Source: an uncultured Nitrosospira sp.
GTDB taxonomy: Bacteria > Nitrospirota > Nitrospiria > Nitrospirales > Nitrospiraceae
Length of the DNA stretch: 64,000 nucleotides
Reading direction: 5' to 3'
Assembly: GCA_900696515.1 (NCBI GenBank)
Contig: CAADGK010000016.1
Location: forward strand, 43,347-107,346
Part shown: piece by piece, positions 34,181 through 43,592 of the stretch
Position numbering within the stretch: position 1 is the stretch's first letter
How the letters are laid out: each line of letters begins with the position of its first letter
Translations under genes and position numbers: made by a program
The notes under the pieces: model-generated
Databases searched by the model: none
What the model was told of the DNA's origin: nothing
What the model saw: only the letters and a program-made list of their open reading frames with translations

Positions 34181-34927
34181 ATGTCATTACTGATCCCGTT
34201 TGTCTTACTCGGCCTCCTGCTCTATGCCAGCTTTAAACGCGTCATGGAGTATGAACGGCTCGTGGTGTTTGTTCTCGGCAAGTTCCACACAGTCAAAGGC
34301 CCGGGAATCCGATTGGTGATCCCGGGGTTGCAGCAGATGGTGCGGGTCAATCTCCAAACCGTCACCATGGAAGTCCCCTCGCAGGATGTGATCACGCGAG
34401 ACAACATCTCAGTGAAGGTGAATGCCGTCATTTTTCTCAGAGTCGTGGACCCGCAACGCGCCGTCCTGGCCGTTCAGGACTACCTGTACTCCACCTCTCA
34501 GGTCGCGCAAACCACTTTGCGCAGCGTGCTGGGGCAGAGCCAATTTGATGACTTACTGTCGAAGCGTGACGACATCAACGCCGAGCTGCAGCGAATCATC
34601 GATCAGCAGACCGAACCATGGGGCGTGAAGGTCGCGGCGGTTGAAGTAAAGAATGTCGATATTCCGCAAGACATGCAACGGGCCATCGCCCGGCAGGCCG
34701 AGGCCGAGCGAGAACGTCGTGCCAAAATCATCCATGCGGAAGGAGAGTTTCAAGCCGCACAGAAACTGGCTGAGGCGGCCAATGTCATCGGACAGAATCC
34801 AGCCGCTCTTCAACTCCGTTATCTCCAAACGCTGGTGGAAATCGCCGCCGAGAAGAATTCCACGACGATCTTTCCCATTCCCATCGACACTCTCGCCCCT
34901 TTCATTAAGGGTCTCTTATCGAAGTAA
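34181..34927 (+). CDS. Slipin (stomatin/prohibitin-like SPFH protein)
   Basis: 248 aa, ribosome binding site AAGGAG. N-terminal hydrophobic segment [19 protein letters not shown] domain [20 protein letters not shown] to [20 protein letters not shown]; coiled region [20 protein letters not shown]. The partner of NfeD1 in membrane-protein quality control or microdomain formation, as in many bacteria and archaea. Confidence 0.93.
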   Translation: MSLLIPFVLLGLLLYASFKRVMEYERLVVFVLGKFHTVKGPGIRLVIPGLQQMVRVNLQTVTMEVPSQDVITRDNISVKVNAVIFLRVVDPQRAVLAVQDYLYSTSQVAQTTLRSVLGQSQFDDLLSKRDDINAELQRIIDQQTEPWGVKVAAVEVKNVDIPQDMQRAIARQAEAERERRAKIIHAEGEFQAAQKLAEAANVIGQNPAALQLRYLQTLVEIAAEKNSTTIFPIPIDTLAPFIKGLLSK

Positions 34928-35193
34928 TGTGGCGTTTCGGTCGAGAACTGATGCAAATTCCACATAGATGCCGCATTCATACGACAGTGATCTCTGATTC
35001 TTCTCATTAACCCACGTTAATCTTTTCGATATATCGAGCTGATCCCCGCATTCATCTCTCATCTTCCTGCCAGCATCTCTTTTGCTTCCTTGAATCCCTG
35101 CGTGTGGACTGATCTGCATGAATCTTTTCGGCTGAACTGGGCTCCAACACGTATTAGGAAGAGGGCATTCAACCTCACAGGAAGGGTGGCGCC

Positions 35194-36444
35194 ATGAAAG
35201 AAGAATTGCGAGTCGAAGAAGAGATAGACGTGCAACAGAAGTTCGCCTCCGATGTCGATGCCGATGACGCCAGAGCAAGCGGAATGCTACGCCGAATTGG
35301 TCGCAGCGAAGGATCCAGCTCAAAGGGCAAATCCAGACCGGCCATGCGAGCCAATCAAACGGCCAGTCCATTTCTCCTCGAATCGTTATACTTCCGTTCA
35401 TTCGGTGAGCGGGGACTCCTGTCGCGCGAAGAAGAAATCCTGATCGCCAAGCAGGTGGACCAAGGAACCAGGCGCATTCGAGTTGCGTTGCGTCACGCCA
35501 TCCGAATCTTGCTCAAGACTCGGCGGCTTCCTGCTTGTCACGACAGTGCGAAAGTGCTCCAACCGATTCGACGATTGAGCGGCCTTTCCGCCACCGCGTT
35601 GGACAAAGCGGAGGAGGCCTTGACCACCGTTCTTCATCCTTCCGCTCCGAATCTTCACCCCCCGGTTTCCCTTGCGAAACCACTGGAGGCAGTGCTCAGC
35701 GAGATACGCGCTGCGCGAGTGATTTTGGAACAAGGCAAGGACGAACTTGTGCGCTGTAATCTTCGGTTGGTCGTCGATGTCGCCAAACATTACACGGGGC
35801 GAGGGTTGGGCCTGCTGGATCTTGTGCAAGAGGGCAATATCGGATTGATGAAGGCAGCGGAACGGTATCAATACCGAAAAGGGTTCAAATTCAGCACCTA
35901 CGCGACCTGGTGGATTCGTCAAGGCATTACTCGGTCCCTTGCAGACCAGTCTCGAACGATCCGTGTTCCGGTTCATCAAACCGAAGCCTCGCACCGCATT
36001 CTTCGGGTGATGCGAAGGCTCTGCCAGCAATTGGGGCGTCCGGCCCGCTTGGAAGAAGTTGCACAGACGCTGCGCATGCGCCCTGAACGACTCCGGGAAA
36101 CGGTACAGGCCTTCCAGGAGCCGGTGGCCTTGGAGACGCCGATCGGTGATGGGGATACCCAGGTTGGCGACGTGATTCCTGATCACCACGCGGTCCCACC
36201 GGATGCCAATGTCCACCGGAGTGAACTGACGGAGCAGCTCGATCGTATCTTAGGCACACTCACCCCTCGTGAACAGATGGTGATTAGGTTACGATTCGGC
36301 ATCGGGTATGATGAAGCCAGTACCTTGGAGCAGGTGGGGCAAAACCTGTCCGTCACACGAGAACGCATCCGTCAGATTGAAGCAAAGGCCTTGAAGAAAC
36401 TGAAGACCCCCGCGATTAAGGAACTGTTCGCTGCGATCAGATAG
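35194..36444 (+). CDS. Sigma-70 family RNA polymerase sigma factor
   Basis: 416 aa, ribosome binding site AGGAAGGG. Region 1.2 near LLSREEEILIAKQVDQGTRR; region 2 from LVRCNLRLVVDVAKHYTGRG through DLVQEGNIGLMKAAERY and FSTYATWWIRQGITRSLAD; region 3 near TEASHRILRVMRRLCQQLGR; region 4 with LTPREQMVIRLRFGIG and SVTRERIRQIEAKALKKL. The Arg-rich N-terminus lacks the acidic region 1.1 of the housekeeping factor, so it is likely an RpoS-like group 2 sigma factor. Confidence 0.9.
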   Translation: MKEELRVEEEIDVQQKFASDVDADDARASGMLRRIGRSEGSSSKGKSRPAMRANQTASPFLLESLYFRSFGERGLLSREEEILIAKQVDQGTRRIRVALRHAIRILLKTRRLPACHDSAKVLQPIRRLSGLSATALDKAEEALTTVLHPSAPNLHPPVSLAKPLEAVLSEIRAARVILEQGKDELVRCNLRLVVDVAKHYTGRGLGLLDLVQEGNIGLMKAAERYQYRKGFKFSTYATWWIRQGITRSLADQSRTIRVPVHQTEASHRILRVMRRLCQQLGRPARLEEVAQTLRMRPERLRETVQAFQEPVALETPIGDGDTQVGDVIPDHHAVPPDANVHRSELTEQLDRILGTLTPREQMVIRLRFGIGYDEASTLEQVGQNLSVTRERIRQIEAKALKKLKTPAIKELFAAIR

Positions 36445-36655
36445 ACGTGTGAGCATGCAAGGGGTCCGGACGGAATACTGAGTAGTTTGATTCGCACCGC
36501 ACCCTGCCTTCCCTCCGCATGGGGAGTTATGACAGAATAACTCCACCGTGCGGAGGTCTGGCACTCTCGCTTCTCCCCCTGCTGCCCGGTATTGACATTT
36601 CGGTGACGCTGACTGTTTGTCGAGAAGGTCCTCATCCTGAAGGTCCGCCATCCTT

Positions 36656-37369
36656 ATGCCCCACACCACTCCCGAGATGACCCCGCAGATGAGCGGTCAC
36701 CGGATGCAGGGAAGTGCCGTTCGTCTTTTTTCAGCACCAGTCCCGTATCTTGCCGGGTGGGACTTACAATGTCGGTTGCATGAGGAACGTCTCATCGGTC
36801 TGCAGCCGGACACGATTCTCATTCTTGAACACCAGCCCGTCTATACACTGGGACGACGAACCCGACTATCTGATTGGGGTGGAAATGAAGTCGCGTTGTG
36901 TCAAACCGGCGCTGAGCTGCACCGAGTGAATCGTGGTGGCTCCGTGACGTATCACGGTCCCGGACAAGTTGTGGCGTACCCGATTCTCAAGGTTGATCGC
37001 CATGCTACCGGGCCGAGACAACTTGTCCGGCTGCTCGAAGACGTTGTGATTCGACTACTCGGTTCGTGGAGCATCACCGGCAGTCGTGTCGAGGGCAAAC
37101 CAGGTGTGTGGGTAATGACCCCGGAGCCCAGAAAAATCGCCTTCATCGGGATACGTATCGAACGTGGGGTCACCTTGCATGGCCTGGCCATCAACGTTGA
37201 TCTCGATCTCAATCCATTTCACCGGATCCATCCCTGTGGAATGACCGACTGCCTGGTCACATCGATGGCAGCGCTCAGTCAAGGGCCGGTTTCCGTTGAT
37301 GCCGTCAAGCAGGTACTGGCTCAAACCTTCACAGAGGTGTTTTCGCTTTCTGAAACCAGTACGAAATGA
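36656..37369 (+). CDS. lipB: Octanoyl-[ACP]:protein transferase LipB
   Basis: 237 aa. Conserved blocks: LILEHQPVYTLGRR, NRGGSVTYHGPGQVVAYPIL, KIAFIGIRIERGVTLHGLAINV with the catalytic Lys, and HPCGMTDCLVTSMAAL with the catalytic Cys. Transfers octanoate from ACP to lipoyl domains. The first 18 residues look dispensable and the start could be internal (ATG at residue 10). Its stop overlaps the upstream limit of the glutamate dehydrogenase frame. Confidence 0.94.
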   Translation: MPHTTPEMTPQMSGHRMQGSAVRLFSAPVPYLAGWDLQCRLHEERLIGLQPDTILILEHQPVYTLGRRTRLSDWGGNEVALCQTGAELHRVNRGGSVTYHGPGQVVAYPILKVDRHATGPRQLVRLLEDVVIRLLGSWSITGSRVEGKPGVWVMTPEPRKIAFIGIRIERGVTLHGLAINVDLDLNPFHRIHPCGMTDCLVTSMAALSQGPVSVDAVKQVLAQTFTEVFSLSETSTK

Positions 37370-37413
37370 TAAACCGGTCTACAAGCGTGGATGGATCGCC
37401 CTCAAGGAGGCCT

Positions 37414-38664
37414 ATGCAAGAGCTTGATACCGCAACCTTTCGTTTAGCCGTGGCCCAGTTCGATCAGGCAGCGGAAGCCATGGGGCTTGATACCAACCTC
37501 CGTGAGCGACTGAAACTCCCCCAACGCTCCCTCGTGGTCAGTCTTCCAGTGCGAATGGACGACGGACGTGTTGAGGTCTTTACCGGTTACCGTGTTCAAC
37601 ATGATTCCTCCCGAGGGCCTTCAAAAGGGGGCGTGCGGTACCATCCCGATGTACGTCTCGGCGAAGTCGCGGCCCTTGCCATGTGGATGACATGGAAATG
37701 CGCGCTCGCCGGTCTTCCTTATGGTGGAGCAAAAGGTGGGGTGCAGGTGGCCCCCAAGAGCCTTTCCTCGGGTGAGCTTCAGCGGTTGACCAGGCGGTAT
37801 GCCGCAGAAATTTTTCCGCTGATTGGTCCGGATAAGGACGTTCCGGCCCCTGATGTGGGCACCGATGCGCAGATTATGGCCTGGATGATGGATACGTATA
37901 GCCAGCAGGTCGGCTATGCGGTTCCAGGAGTCGTCACCGGCAAACCGCTGTCTATTGGAGGGAGTCTTGGCCGTGAGGAAGCCACCGGCAGAGGTGTGGT
38001 GTATGTCACATTGGAGGCCTTGCGTCATCTCACTCTGCCGATTGAGGCCTCGACCGTGGTCGTGCAAGGATTCGGCAATGTCGGTTCCCACACCGCCCGC
38101 ATCATGCAGCAACAGGGCGCGCGTGTCATCGCGGTCAGCGACGTCTCCGGTGGAATCTACAATCCAAAAGGTTTGAATATCGAGCAGCTGATGCGGCGCG
38201 ACCCCTCTCAACCCCTACATCAAACCAAGCTTGGAGATGCCATCTCAAACGAGGAATTGCTGCAACTCGATTGTACTGTGTTGGTCCCTGCCGCCTTGTC
38301 GGAACAAATCACCGGGAAGAATGCCCATCGCCTGAACTGCCGCATCCTTTCCGAAGGGGCAAACGGTCCGACGACGCTGGAGGCCGATCGCATCCTGGCC
38401 GAGAAGGGTGTCTTTGTGATCCCGGATATTCTTGCCAATTCTGGCGGCGTCATCGTTTCCTATTTTGAATGGGTACAGGATCTTCAGCGGTTTTTCTGGA
38501 GTGCCGCCGACATCCAGAGTCGCCTGCAAGACATCATTACCTCCGCCTTCCACCGGACCCTTCGCTTCTCCACCGAACGTCGTGTTTCTATGAGAATGGC
38601 GGCGCTCATGAGCGGGATTGATCAGGTTGCCCAGGCACATCTCCAGCGTGGACTCTACCCCTAG
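37414..38664 (+). CDS. gdhA: Glutamate dehydrogenase (Glu/Leu/Phe/Val family)
   Basis: 416 aa from ATG 37414, chosen for AAGGAGG just upstream instead of the ATG at 37366. Substrate domain: VFTGYRVQHDSSRGPSKGGV, KCALAGLPYGGAKGGV with catalytic Lys, and VPAPDVGTDAQIMAWM. NAD(P) domain: VVVQGFGNVGSHTARI. Interconverts glutamate with 2-oxoglutarate and ammonia; the length fits hexameric NAD-type enzymes. Confidence 0.95.
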   Translation: MQELDTATFRLAVAQFDQAAEAMGLDTNLRERLKLPQRSLVVSLPVRMDDGRVEVFTGYRVQHDSSRGPSKGGVRYHPDVRLGEVAALAMWMTWKCALAGLPYGGAKGGVQVAPKSLSSGELQRLTRRYAAEIFPLIGPDKDVPAPDVGTDAQIMAWMMDTYSQQVGYAVPGVVTGKPLSIGGSLGREEATGRGVVYVTLEALRHLTLPIEASTVVVQGFGNVGSHTARIMQQQGARVIAVSDVSGGIYNPKGLNIEQLMRRDPSQPLHQTKLGDAISNEELLQLDCTVLVPAALSEQITGKNAHRLNCRILSEGANGPTTLEADRILAEKGVFVIPDILANSGGVIVSYFEWVQDLQRFFWSAADIQSRLQDIITSAFHRTLRFSTERRVSMRMAALMSGIDQVAQAHLQRGLYP

Positions 38665-38677
38665 CCAATCATGGATT

Positions 38678-38699
38678 GCAGGCGTACCGTTTCGCCTGC
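38678..38699. terminator. Hairpin behind glutamate dehydrogenase gene
   Basis: GCAGGCG and CGCCTGC arms with an 8-nt loop, 14 bp after the stop. No T run follows, so it is only a candidate terminator. Confidence 0.4.
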
Positions 38700-38778
38700 T
38701 GACTTGAGGCTTGCTCCTTGGCCGTCCCCTACGTTAGGGTGCGAGCGTTCGGCAACCCAGCCCACTTAGGAGCCGTTC

Positions 38779-39072
38779 GTGGATCGAAACACCATCGCCG
38801 CAGCCTGGGAATACCATCGCGCTGATGACTGGCCGCAGTTTTCAAGCCCGCATCAAGGTCCCTTGATGACCATCGACACCGTGATCGGTGGTTGTGTCGT
38901 GTACTATCTCGACAGCTCCGATGGGCTGGACGATCAGCGACTTGCCATTCTGAAGGACTGTTTGAACGACCTGGAAGACTTGACCAGCGAGCTTGAGGCC
39001 GACTGCCAGCCATACTTTCTCCGACTTCACCGCCTCGGAAATCTGTTGCTGGATACAAGACCCTCGTCTTGA
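38779..39072 (+). CDS. Hypothetical protein
   Basis: 97 aa from GTG 38779 with AGGAG six bases upstream. Starts DRNTIAAAWEYHRADDW after the initiator. The second half is helical and acidic (AILKDCLNDLEDLTSELEAD, then YFLRLHRLGNLLLDT). No signal peptide. Family not recognised. Confidence 0.6.
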   Translation: MDRNTIAAAWEYHRADDWPQFSSPHQGPLMTIDTVIGGCVVYYLDSSDGLDDQRLAILKDCLNDLEDLTSELEADCQPYFLRLHRLGNLLLDTRPSS

Positions 39073-39220
39073 GTCTCAGGCGTTGTAGGAGCGGAACAAT
39101 CCAGCGGGCTTTCTTGCAGGGATGGCTGACGATTCGTTACAATTTATTCAGGACGGTTCATCGTCGAATGCTTGACGCAACATAACTCCCCTGGCTCTCC
39201 AAGAAGAAAGTATCGACACC

Positions 39221-39769
39221 ATGCACAGGACTCCGCAATACTTGGCACACATCGTCTTCATTGGCCTTTTCTCGATCTCCACTTTTGCTCTGGCCGAACC
39301 CTATGAACTAAGCGAACATGACGTCACGGAGCCAACGGCCATTTCCAGCAGCACAGTGTCTCTCTTTGGCGTCAAACTCGGTGATCCAGAGGGTAACGCC
39401 GTCGAGACCCTTGAGGCGCTGGTGAGCCGAAAGGCCCTTGGCATTAAAGTCGAACAGGAGGCCGCTTTCGTCTTCCTGATTGACCAGCGAAAACCGACTG
39501 GTCCGATGGCCGGAGTCCGGATTCAGGACGGCAAGGTCGATCTGCTGTTCATCAATAACCGGTTTGCGCATCGGACACGAGGAATCTTTCGCAATGTCCT
39601 CAATAGCGACAGTCCTGATGACATCAGAAAGCTACTGGGCAAGGAAGAATACGGTGATGAGAACGTGATGGGGGCCATCATGGCCTATGACAGACAAGGG
39701 TTTCAGGTGAACTATCTGGGGAAGGATATCAATATTGAATTTGCCCCCCCGCGCTCGCCCCAACCATGA
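39221..39769 (+). CDS. Hypothetical exported protein
   Basis: 182 aa with a signal peptide (YLAHIVFIGLFSISTFALAE). The mature part repeats a small alpha/beta pattern (VSLFGVKLGDPEGNAVETL; IQDGKVDLLFINNRFAHRTR; DDIRKLLGKEEYGDENVMG; AYDRQGFQVNYLGKDINIEF) that looks like one tandemly built domain of the kind seen in periplasmic proteins. Function unknown. Confidence 0.65.
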   Translation: MHRTPQYLAHIVFIGLFSISTFALAEPYELSEHDVTEPTAISSSTVSLFGVKLGDPEGNAVETLEALVSRKALGIKVEQEAAFVFLIDQRKPTGPMAGVRIQDGKVDLLFINNRFAHRTRGIFRNVLNSDSPDDIRKLLGKEEYGDENVMGAIMAYDRQGFQVNYLGKDINIEFAPPRSPQP

Positions 39770-39825
39770 CGCTCAGCATTCTCCGCAGAGAGTGCTTCTC
39801 TCAACATTCTTACGATGATTGATGC

Positions 39826-40758
39826 CTACTGGATCGGATGCGTGAGGCGAAACCCGTAATCGATCAGGCTCTTTGCCGTTGTCCATCGACGATTCGAATT
39901 CAAAATAACAAGTAACAAGTCACTGCCGTTTTGCGACACCTTGGCGATCAGGCACCGGCCTGCCTTGGACGTAAAGCCGGTTTTCACGCCTTCGACGCCG
40001 GGAATTCGGCCGAGCAGCCGATTCGTATTGTGCAAGACATAGGCGCGATAGCCGCTCACCGGGGTAATGATCTCCCGTTCTGCCTTCACCAAATTGCGGA
40101 ACGTCGCATTTTGCATGGCCACTTCACTGAGCTTCGCCAAATCTTCCGCTGTTGAGTAGTGATCGGGATTATCAAACCCACAGCCGTTACTAAAATGTGT
40201 ATCCGACAATCCAAGTGCGGCCGCCTTGGCATTCATGAGCGAAACAAACTGTCCTTCGTCCCCCCCGACATGCTCGACAGCCGCTAGACAGGCGTCATTC
40301 GCCGATACCATCATCATGGCCTTCAGCAGATCACCCAGGCGGAATACTTCACCGACTTTGATCCGCAAGTGCGTCTTCGGCGCCCGCGCGGCATTTTTGC
40401 TCACGGTTGCCAGCTCGTCGAGCCGGGCTTTCTCGAGGATCACCAACGCCGACATGATCTTGGTCAAACTGGCGGGCGAGAGACGCTTCTCCGTATCATG
40501 TTCAAAGAGTATCCGTCCTGACCGTAACTCTTTCAGAAGAATGCTATGGGCCGGGATACGCTTCCAGTGAAGCGCATGAGGCGCGTAGTTGATGGAGCGA
40601 ACGGCATCCTGAGCATGATGCTCAGTTCTCGCCGAGGCCGGCGGAGGGGCGAGGACATTCCAGATGAACAAGACACCGAACAGGAACATGAGCCAAGGCA
40701 GATCTCCCTTGCCCTTTCCCAGACGATGAGGAGGCCGGATATGATCCGCTCGTGCCAA
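39826..40758 (-). CDS. dacA: D-alanyl-D-alanine carboxypeptidase (DacA/PBP5-like)
   Basis: 310 aa serine peptidase of family S11. An N-terminal membrane anchor (LPWLMFLFGVLFIWNVLAPPP) is followed by SPASLTKIMSALVIL (SxxK with the nucleophile), VSANDACLAAVEHV (SxN) and GVKTGFTSKAGRCL (KTG). Trims the terminal D-Ala of peptidoglycan side chains. The protein ends soon after the catalytic domain, so the C-terminal amphipathic domain of PBP5 is missing. Confidence 0.93.
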   Translation of the reverse strand: MARADHIRPPHRLGKGKGDLPWLMFLFGVLFIWNVLAPPPASARTEHHAQDAVRSINYAPHALHWKRIPAHSILLKELRSGRILFEHDTEKRLSPASLTKIMSALVILEKARLDELATVSKNAARAPKTHLRIKVGEVFRLGDLLKAMMMVSANDACLAAVEHVGGDEGQFVSLMNAKAAALGLSDTHFSNGCGFDNPDHYSTAEDLAKLSEVAMQNATFRNLVKAEREIITPVSGYRAYVLHNTNRLLGRIPGVEGVKTGFTSKAGRCLIAKVSQNGSDLLLVILNSNRRWTTAKSLIDYGFRLTHPIQ

Positions 40759-40772
40759 ATGCCACCGCCCCT

Positions 40773-40961
40773 CTAAAACATGAATGATTCTCGAACCTTA
40801 GCACCTTTTCTCCCGCTATCAATGACTTTGTGAAAGAATCGAAGCAGATCAGCGAGATCGATCCAGAATCCGCAGTTGAGGCATCGGGCATAGATCCTGC
40901 GATTGAGGAGGGTATAGTGGCGTTCGACCATCATAAACCCTCTGCACTTGAGGCATTGCAT
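40773..40961 (-). CDS. Small zinc-ribbon protein, paralogue of 28868-29104
   Basis: 62 aa from ATG 40961. Starts MQCLKCRGFMMVERHYTLLN; a second pair ARCLNCGFWID follows 25 residues later. The layout and the MxCxxCxGxM opening match the 78-aa protein at 28868-29104. The tail is helical and basic. Its upstream region is occupied by the 115-bp repeat at 40981-41095. Confidence 0.6.
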   Translation of the reverse strand: MQCLKCRGFMMVERHYTLLNRRIYARCLNCGFWIDLADLLRFFHKVIDSGRKGAKVRESFMF

Positions 40962-40980
40962 ACATGTCCTACTCTCTCTA

Positions 40981-41095
40981 ACAGGATGTTGAAAAAGTCT
41001 GCCGGCGTCGCTCAGAGGCTCAACGTACGGCATGGAGCACGTTTCGCCTCTTTACCCGCTGCGGCCTTGCGGGACAGCCTTGTTGAACATCCTGT
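40981..41095. repeat. 115-bp palindromic interspersed repeat
   Basis: Ends in perfect 10-bp inverted repeats, ACAGGATGTT and AACATCCTGT; extended to 17 bp the arms differ at two positions. The inside is GC-rich and carries CTCAGAGGCTCAACGTACGG and GCTGCGGCCTTGC. From memory such elements recur between genes in Nitrospira-like genomes. No ORF of its own, so a MITE-like or REP-like element. Confidence 0.65.
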
Positions 41096-41181
41096 GCTCG
41101 TTCCTGAACCAGGCTATCAGGCTATGATGTTCTACGGGTGTATGCGGATCTTGCCCAAGGAGTTTTCCGCAGCCTGCTACG

Positions 41182-41388
41182 TTATCGAATACGATTCATA
41201 ATGAGTGCGACACATCCGGCGAGGAGCCCTCCACCGAGGAGGGTGGTGCCAAAATAGACGAACACATTCGTCCCCCCTGATGGCTGAGTCCCTTCCCATA
41301 AATCTCGAACCCCCCCCTGAACCATCAGGACCGACAGCGTCAGCAGAGCACCGATCATGAACCACCATGCGAAAGATCGAAGCGCCAT
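41182..41388 (-). CDS. Small two-span membrane protein
   Basis: 68 aa, MALRSFAWWFMIGALLTLSV to IMNRIR, with two hydrophobic segments (FMIGALLTLSVLMVQGG and VYFGTTLLGGGLLAGCVALI). Only a weak ribosome binding site (GAAGA). Could be a short envelope protein; no family recognised. Confidence 0.5.
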   Translation of the reverse strand: MALRSFAWWFMIGALLTLSVLMVQGGVRDLWEGTQPSGGTNVFVYFGTTLLGGGLLAGCVALIMNRIR

Positions 41389-41480
41389 TCTTCTGCTCGT
41401 AAATCGTGGTCTCTCCAGCCTTTTTCAACTCTAGCGAAGGCCCCCCAAGCTGTCAAGAAATAGCCGGGGATTACTCGCGA

Positions 41481-42659
41481 TTATCCCTTCGAATTAGACC
41501 TCGCGAGGGACTTGAGCCCGCGGTGAAGAAAGATGGACACGCTGCCGCTTCCATTGTCCGCTATGGCGAGCCCGGGTTCCTCTCCCCCGGCCGTGGTGAC
41601 ACGGAAGGAGGAGAGCGCAAACGGACCCGACTTTGTCCGATAGTTTCTTGGGGGATAGTGAAAGCTCCCATCGCCTTTCCCGAAGAGAATCGACAGATCG
41701 TTCGATTGGAGATTCACAATCGCCACATCAACCAGCTGATCGCCGTTGAAATCTCTGGCAAGGCCGAAATTTGGTCCGGCATCCGCACCGGCATCCTTCC
41801 CCGGTCCAAACGTCGCATTACCATCCCCCAAAAATGTCGTAAAACTGTCCTTTTCTCCATTAATGACCAGCAAATCGCTATTGTGGTCGTTATTGAAATC
41901 CCCGAAACTCACTCCCAATGGTCGCCTGCCCGTGGAGTAGTCCTTGGGGTCTCGAAAGGTTCCATCCCCGTTTCCGAGCCAGACGGACACCGCGTTGGAC
42001 ATCGGCCCTCCGTTGGTAACGACCAAATCCATCTTGCCGTCGCCATTGAGATCGGACAGAGCCACGGAGGTCGGAGTATCTCCATGCTCATATTGCGCTC
42101 CATGTCGCAACTCACCCTTTCCATTTCCCAGAAACACCTTGACCTTGTCGTTTCGAAGGGCCACGGCCAGATCGATATGATGATCACCGTTTACGTCTTC
42201 GGCAGCCAGTGACACTGGGCTGCGATGGACCGGATACCGAGCCCCTTCTTCAAATTTTCCGTTCCCCCGGCCAAGCAGCAGCGCTACTTCGTCCCCGCCT
42301 GAGCACGCCAAAGCCACATCAGCATGTCCGTCTTCATTGAAGTCATTCATGGCAAGGGCACGTGGCTCTTGGCAAACATGAACCTGCAGTTGGTCCTTGA
42401 ATGTGCCGTCGCCATTGCCGAGTAAAATGGAAACGGTATTGCTCGAAATATTCGTCGTGATTAGGTCGGTAAATGAGTCGTGATTAAGATCACCGGTCGT
42501 AATCGTCGTTGGGTTCTTGCCGACGGGATAACTCGCAAAGTAGTAAAAGGGATCAGGCGGCAGATACGGCTCTGCCTTGGAACAACCCCACCAACCGGTT
42601 CCCATGAGGACATAGAGTCCCACCACGCTGCAGATAAATCTCCTAGCATCATAGGTCAT
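41481..42659 (-). CDS. FG-GAP/VCBS repeat lipoprotein
   Basis: 392 aa. The N-terminus (SVVGLYVLMGTGWWGCSK) suggests a lipoprotein with Cys near residue 26. The rest is six to seven repeats of about 45 residues, each with a calcium-binding DLNHDSFTDLI-like loop (DFNEDGHADVAL, DVNGDHHIDLAV, DLNGDGKMDLVV, DFNNDHNSDLLV, DFNGDQLVDVAI) and a LLGNGDGTF turn. This is a beta-propeller as in integrin alpha chains. Likely anchored in the outer membrane; ligand unknown. Confidence 0.85.
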   Translation of the reverse strand: MTYDARRFICSVVGLYVLMGTGWWGCSKAEPYLPPDPFYYFASYPVGKNPTTITTGDLNHDSFTDLITTNISSNTVSILLGNGDGTFKDQLQVHVCQEPRALAMNDFNEDGHADVALACSGGDEVALLLGRGNGKFEEGARYPVHRSPVSLAAEDVNGDHHIDLAVALRNDKVKVFLGNGKGELRHGAQYEHGDTPTSVALSDLNGDGKMDLVVTNGGPMSNAVSVWLGNGDGTFRDPKDYSTGRRPLGVSFGDFNNDHNSDLLVINGEKDSFTTFLGDGNATFGPGKDAGADAGPNFGLARDFNGDQLVDVAIVNLQSNDLSILFGKGDGSFHYPPRNYRTKSGPFALSSFRVTTAGGEEPGLAIADNGSGSVSIFLHRGLKSLARSNSKG

Positions 42660-42943
42660 GAGATGTCATTTCCGTACAAGCAGTTTGAGCGTCGCCCTAT
42701 CAGAACGTGCGAAGCTCTAAGAACCTCGTCCTCCGGGGCATGAGTCTCATAGGTCATGGCCCAAAGGGACACTTCCTTGCCGGCACACTGCTGGAAAACC
42801 CATTTACTTGTCATACGCGCCCGGGAGAGGGGCCAGTATACAGAGGCCTTGTCTGGCCCCGCAATCTTCTATGACCCACCATCGGCCTTTGAATTTCGAT
42901 GTCCGTTTACGTTATGATCGAAGGATATTTCTTGGAGGACGCT

Positions 42944-43264
42944 ATGAGTAAGATGGTGAACGTTGATATCACGATGTATGGAATTGCTGAAGTTCTGAAC
43001 TGGTGCCATGACCGAAACAAAGGTCGTGTTCCCGGAGTTGATACGGAAGGTTTTAAGAAAATGCAGGAGTTGTTGGCTCAAAAACCTCAATCCGGTGACT
43101 ATTTCACTCTTGACCAGTTCTGGAAAAAGAAGGTCAGCTTGCCGCTCACTGAAGACGAAGTGGCGACCATAGACCGATGTCTCTACGATATCCCGAACTT
43201 TGACAATGAACCGCTTCCCCAAATCCGCCATAAGTTCTGGCCCCAGGAAGTTGCGTCACACTAA
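42944..43264 (+). CDS. Hypothetical cytoplasmic protein
   Basis: 106 aa from ATG 42944 with GGAGG five bases upstream. Starts MSKMVNVDITMYGIAEVLNW. It contains GRVPGVDTEGFKKMQELLAQ and FTLDQFWKKKVSLPLTEDEV. No signal peptide or known domain seen. Monocistronic, with a hairpin behind it. Confidence 0.6.
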   Translation: MSKMVNVDITMYGIAEVLNWCHDRNKGRVPGVDTEGFKKMQELLAQKPQSGDYFTLDQFWKKKVSLPLTEDEVATIDRCLYDIPNFDNEPLPQIRHKFWPQEVASH

Positions 43265-43283
43265 TTTACGCTATCAAGCGACC

Positions 43284-43309
43284 CCAGGCGTCGCTCTCGG
43301 GACGCCTGG
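43284..43309. terminator. Hairpin behind the 106-aa ORF
   Basis: CCAGGCGTC and GACGCCTGG arms, 9 bp, with an 8-nt loop, 20 bp after the stop. No T run. The rest of the gap to 43592 shows no supported feature. Confidence 0.45.
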
Positions 43310-43592
43310 CAGCCTTCGATCGAGAGAGTGTGGAATTCTGGCTGGATGCACCTCTCCCCTAATCCCTCCTCTGCGTGTTTTTATGACTTGTTCCTCGGTT
43401 AATTGAACGAATCTATATAGAAATACATCTGCTCGCCATCCTCAACCGACCAAGGATCAAGATGGGGGGCAGCATAAGGGTATATTGACGAGGTCACAGC
43501 GGGAGAATCGAATTGAAGCCGGATCGGCGGGGCACTCAATATCGGGAAACTGGAAGGCGCAGAGGAGTTACACGCATACAGCCACGCCGATG

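Noticed and set aside
35398..36216. 272-codon open frame on the minus strand
   Set aside because: Antisense to the sigma factor, whose regions 2 to 4 are all intact.
42659..42943. Possible regulatory RNA in the gap before the 106-aa ORF
   Set aside because: No conserved structure or strong hairpin could be read by eye.
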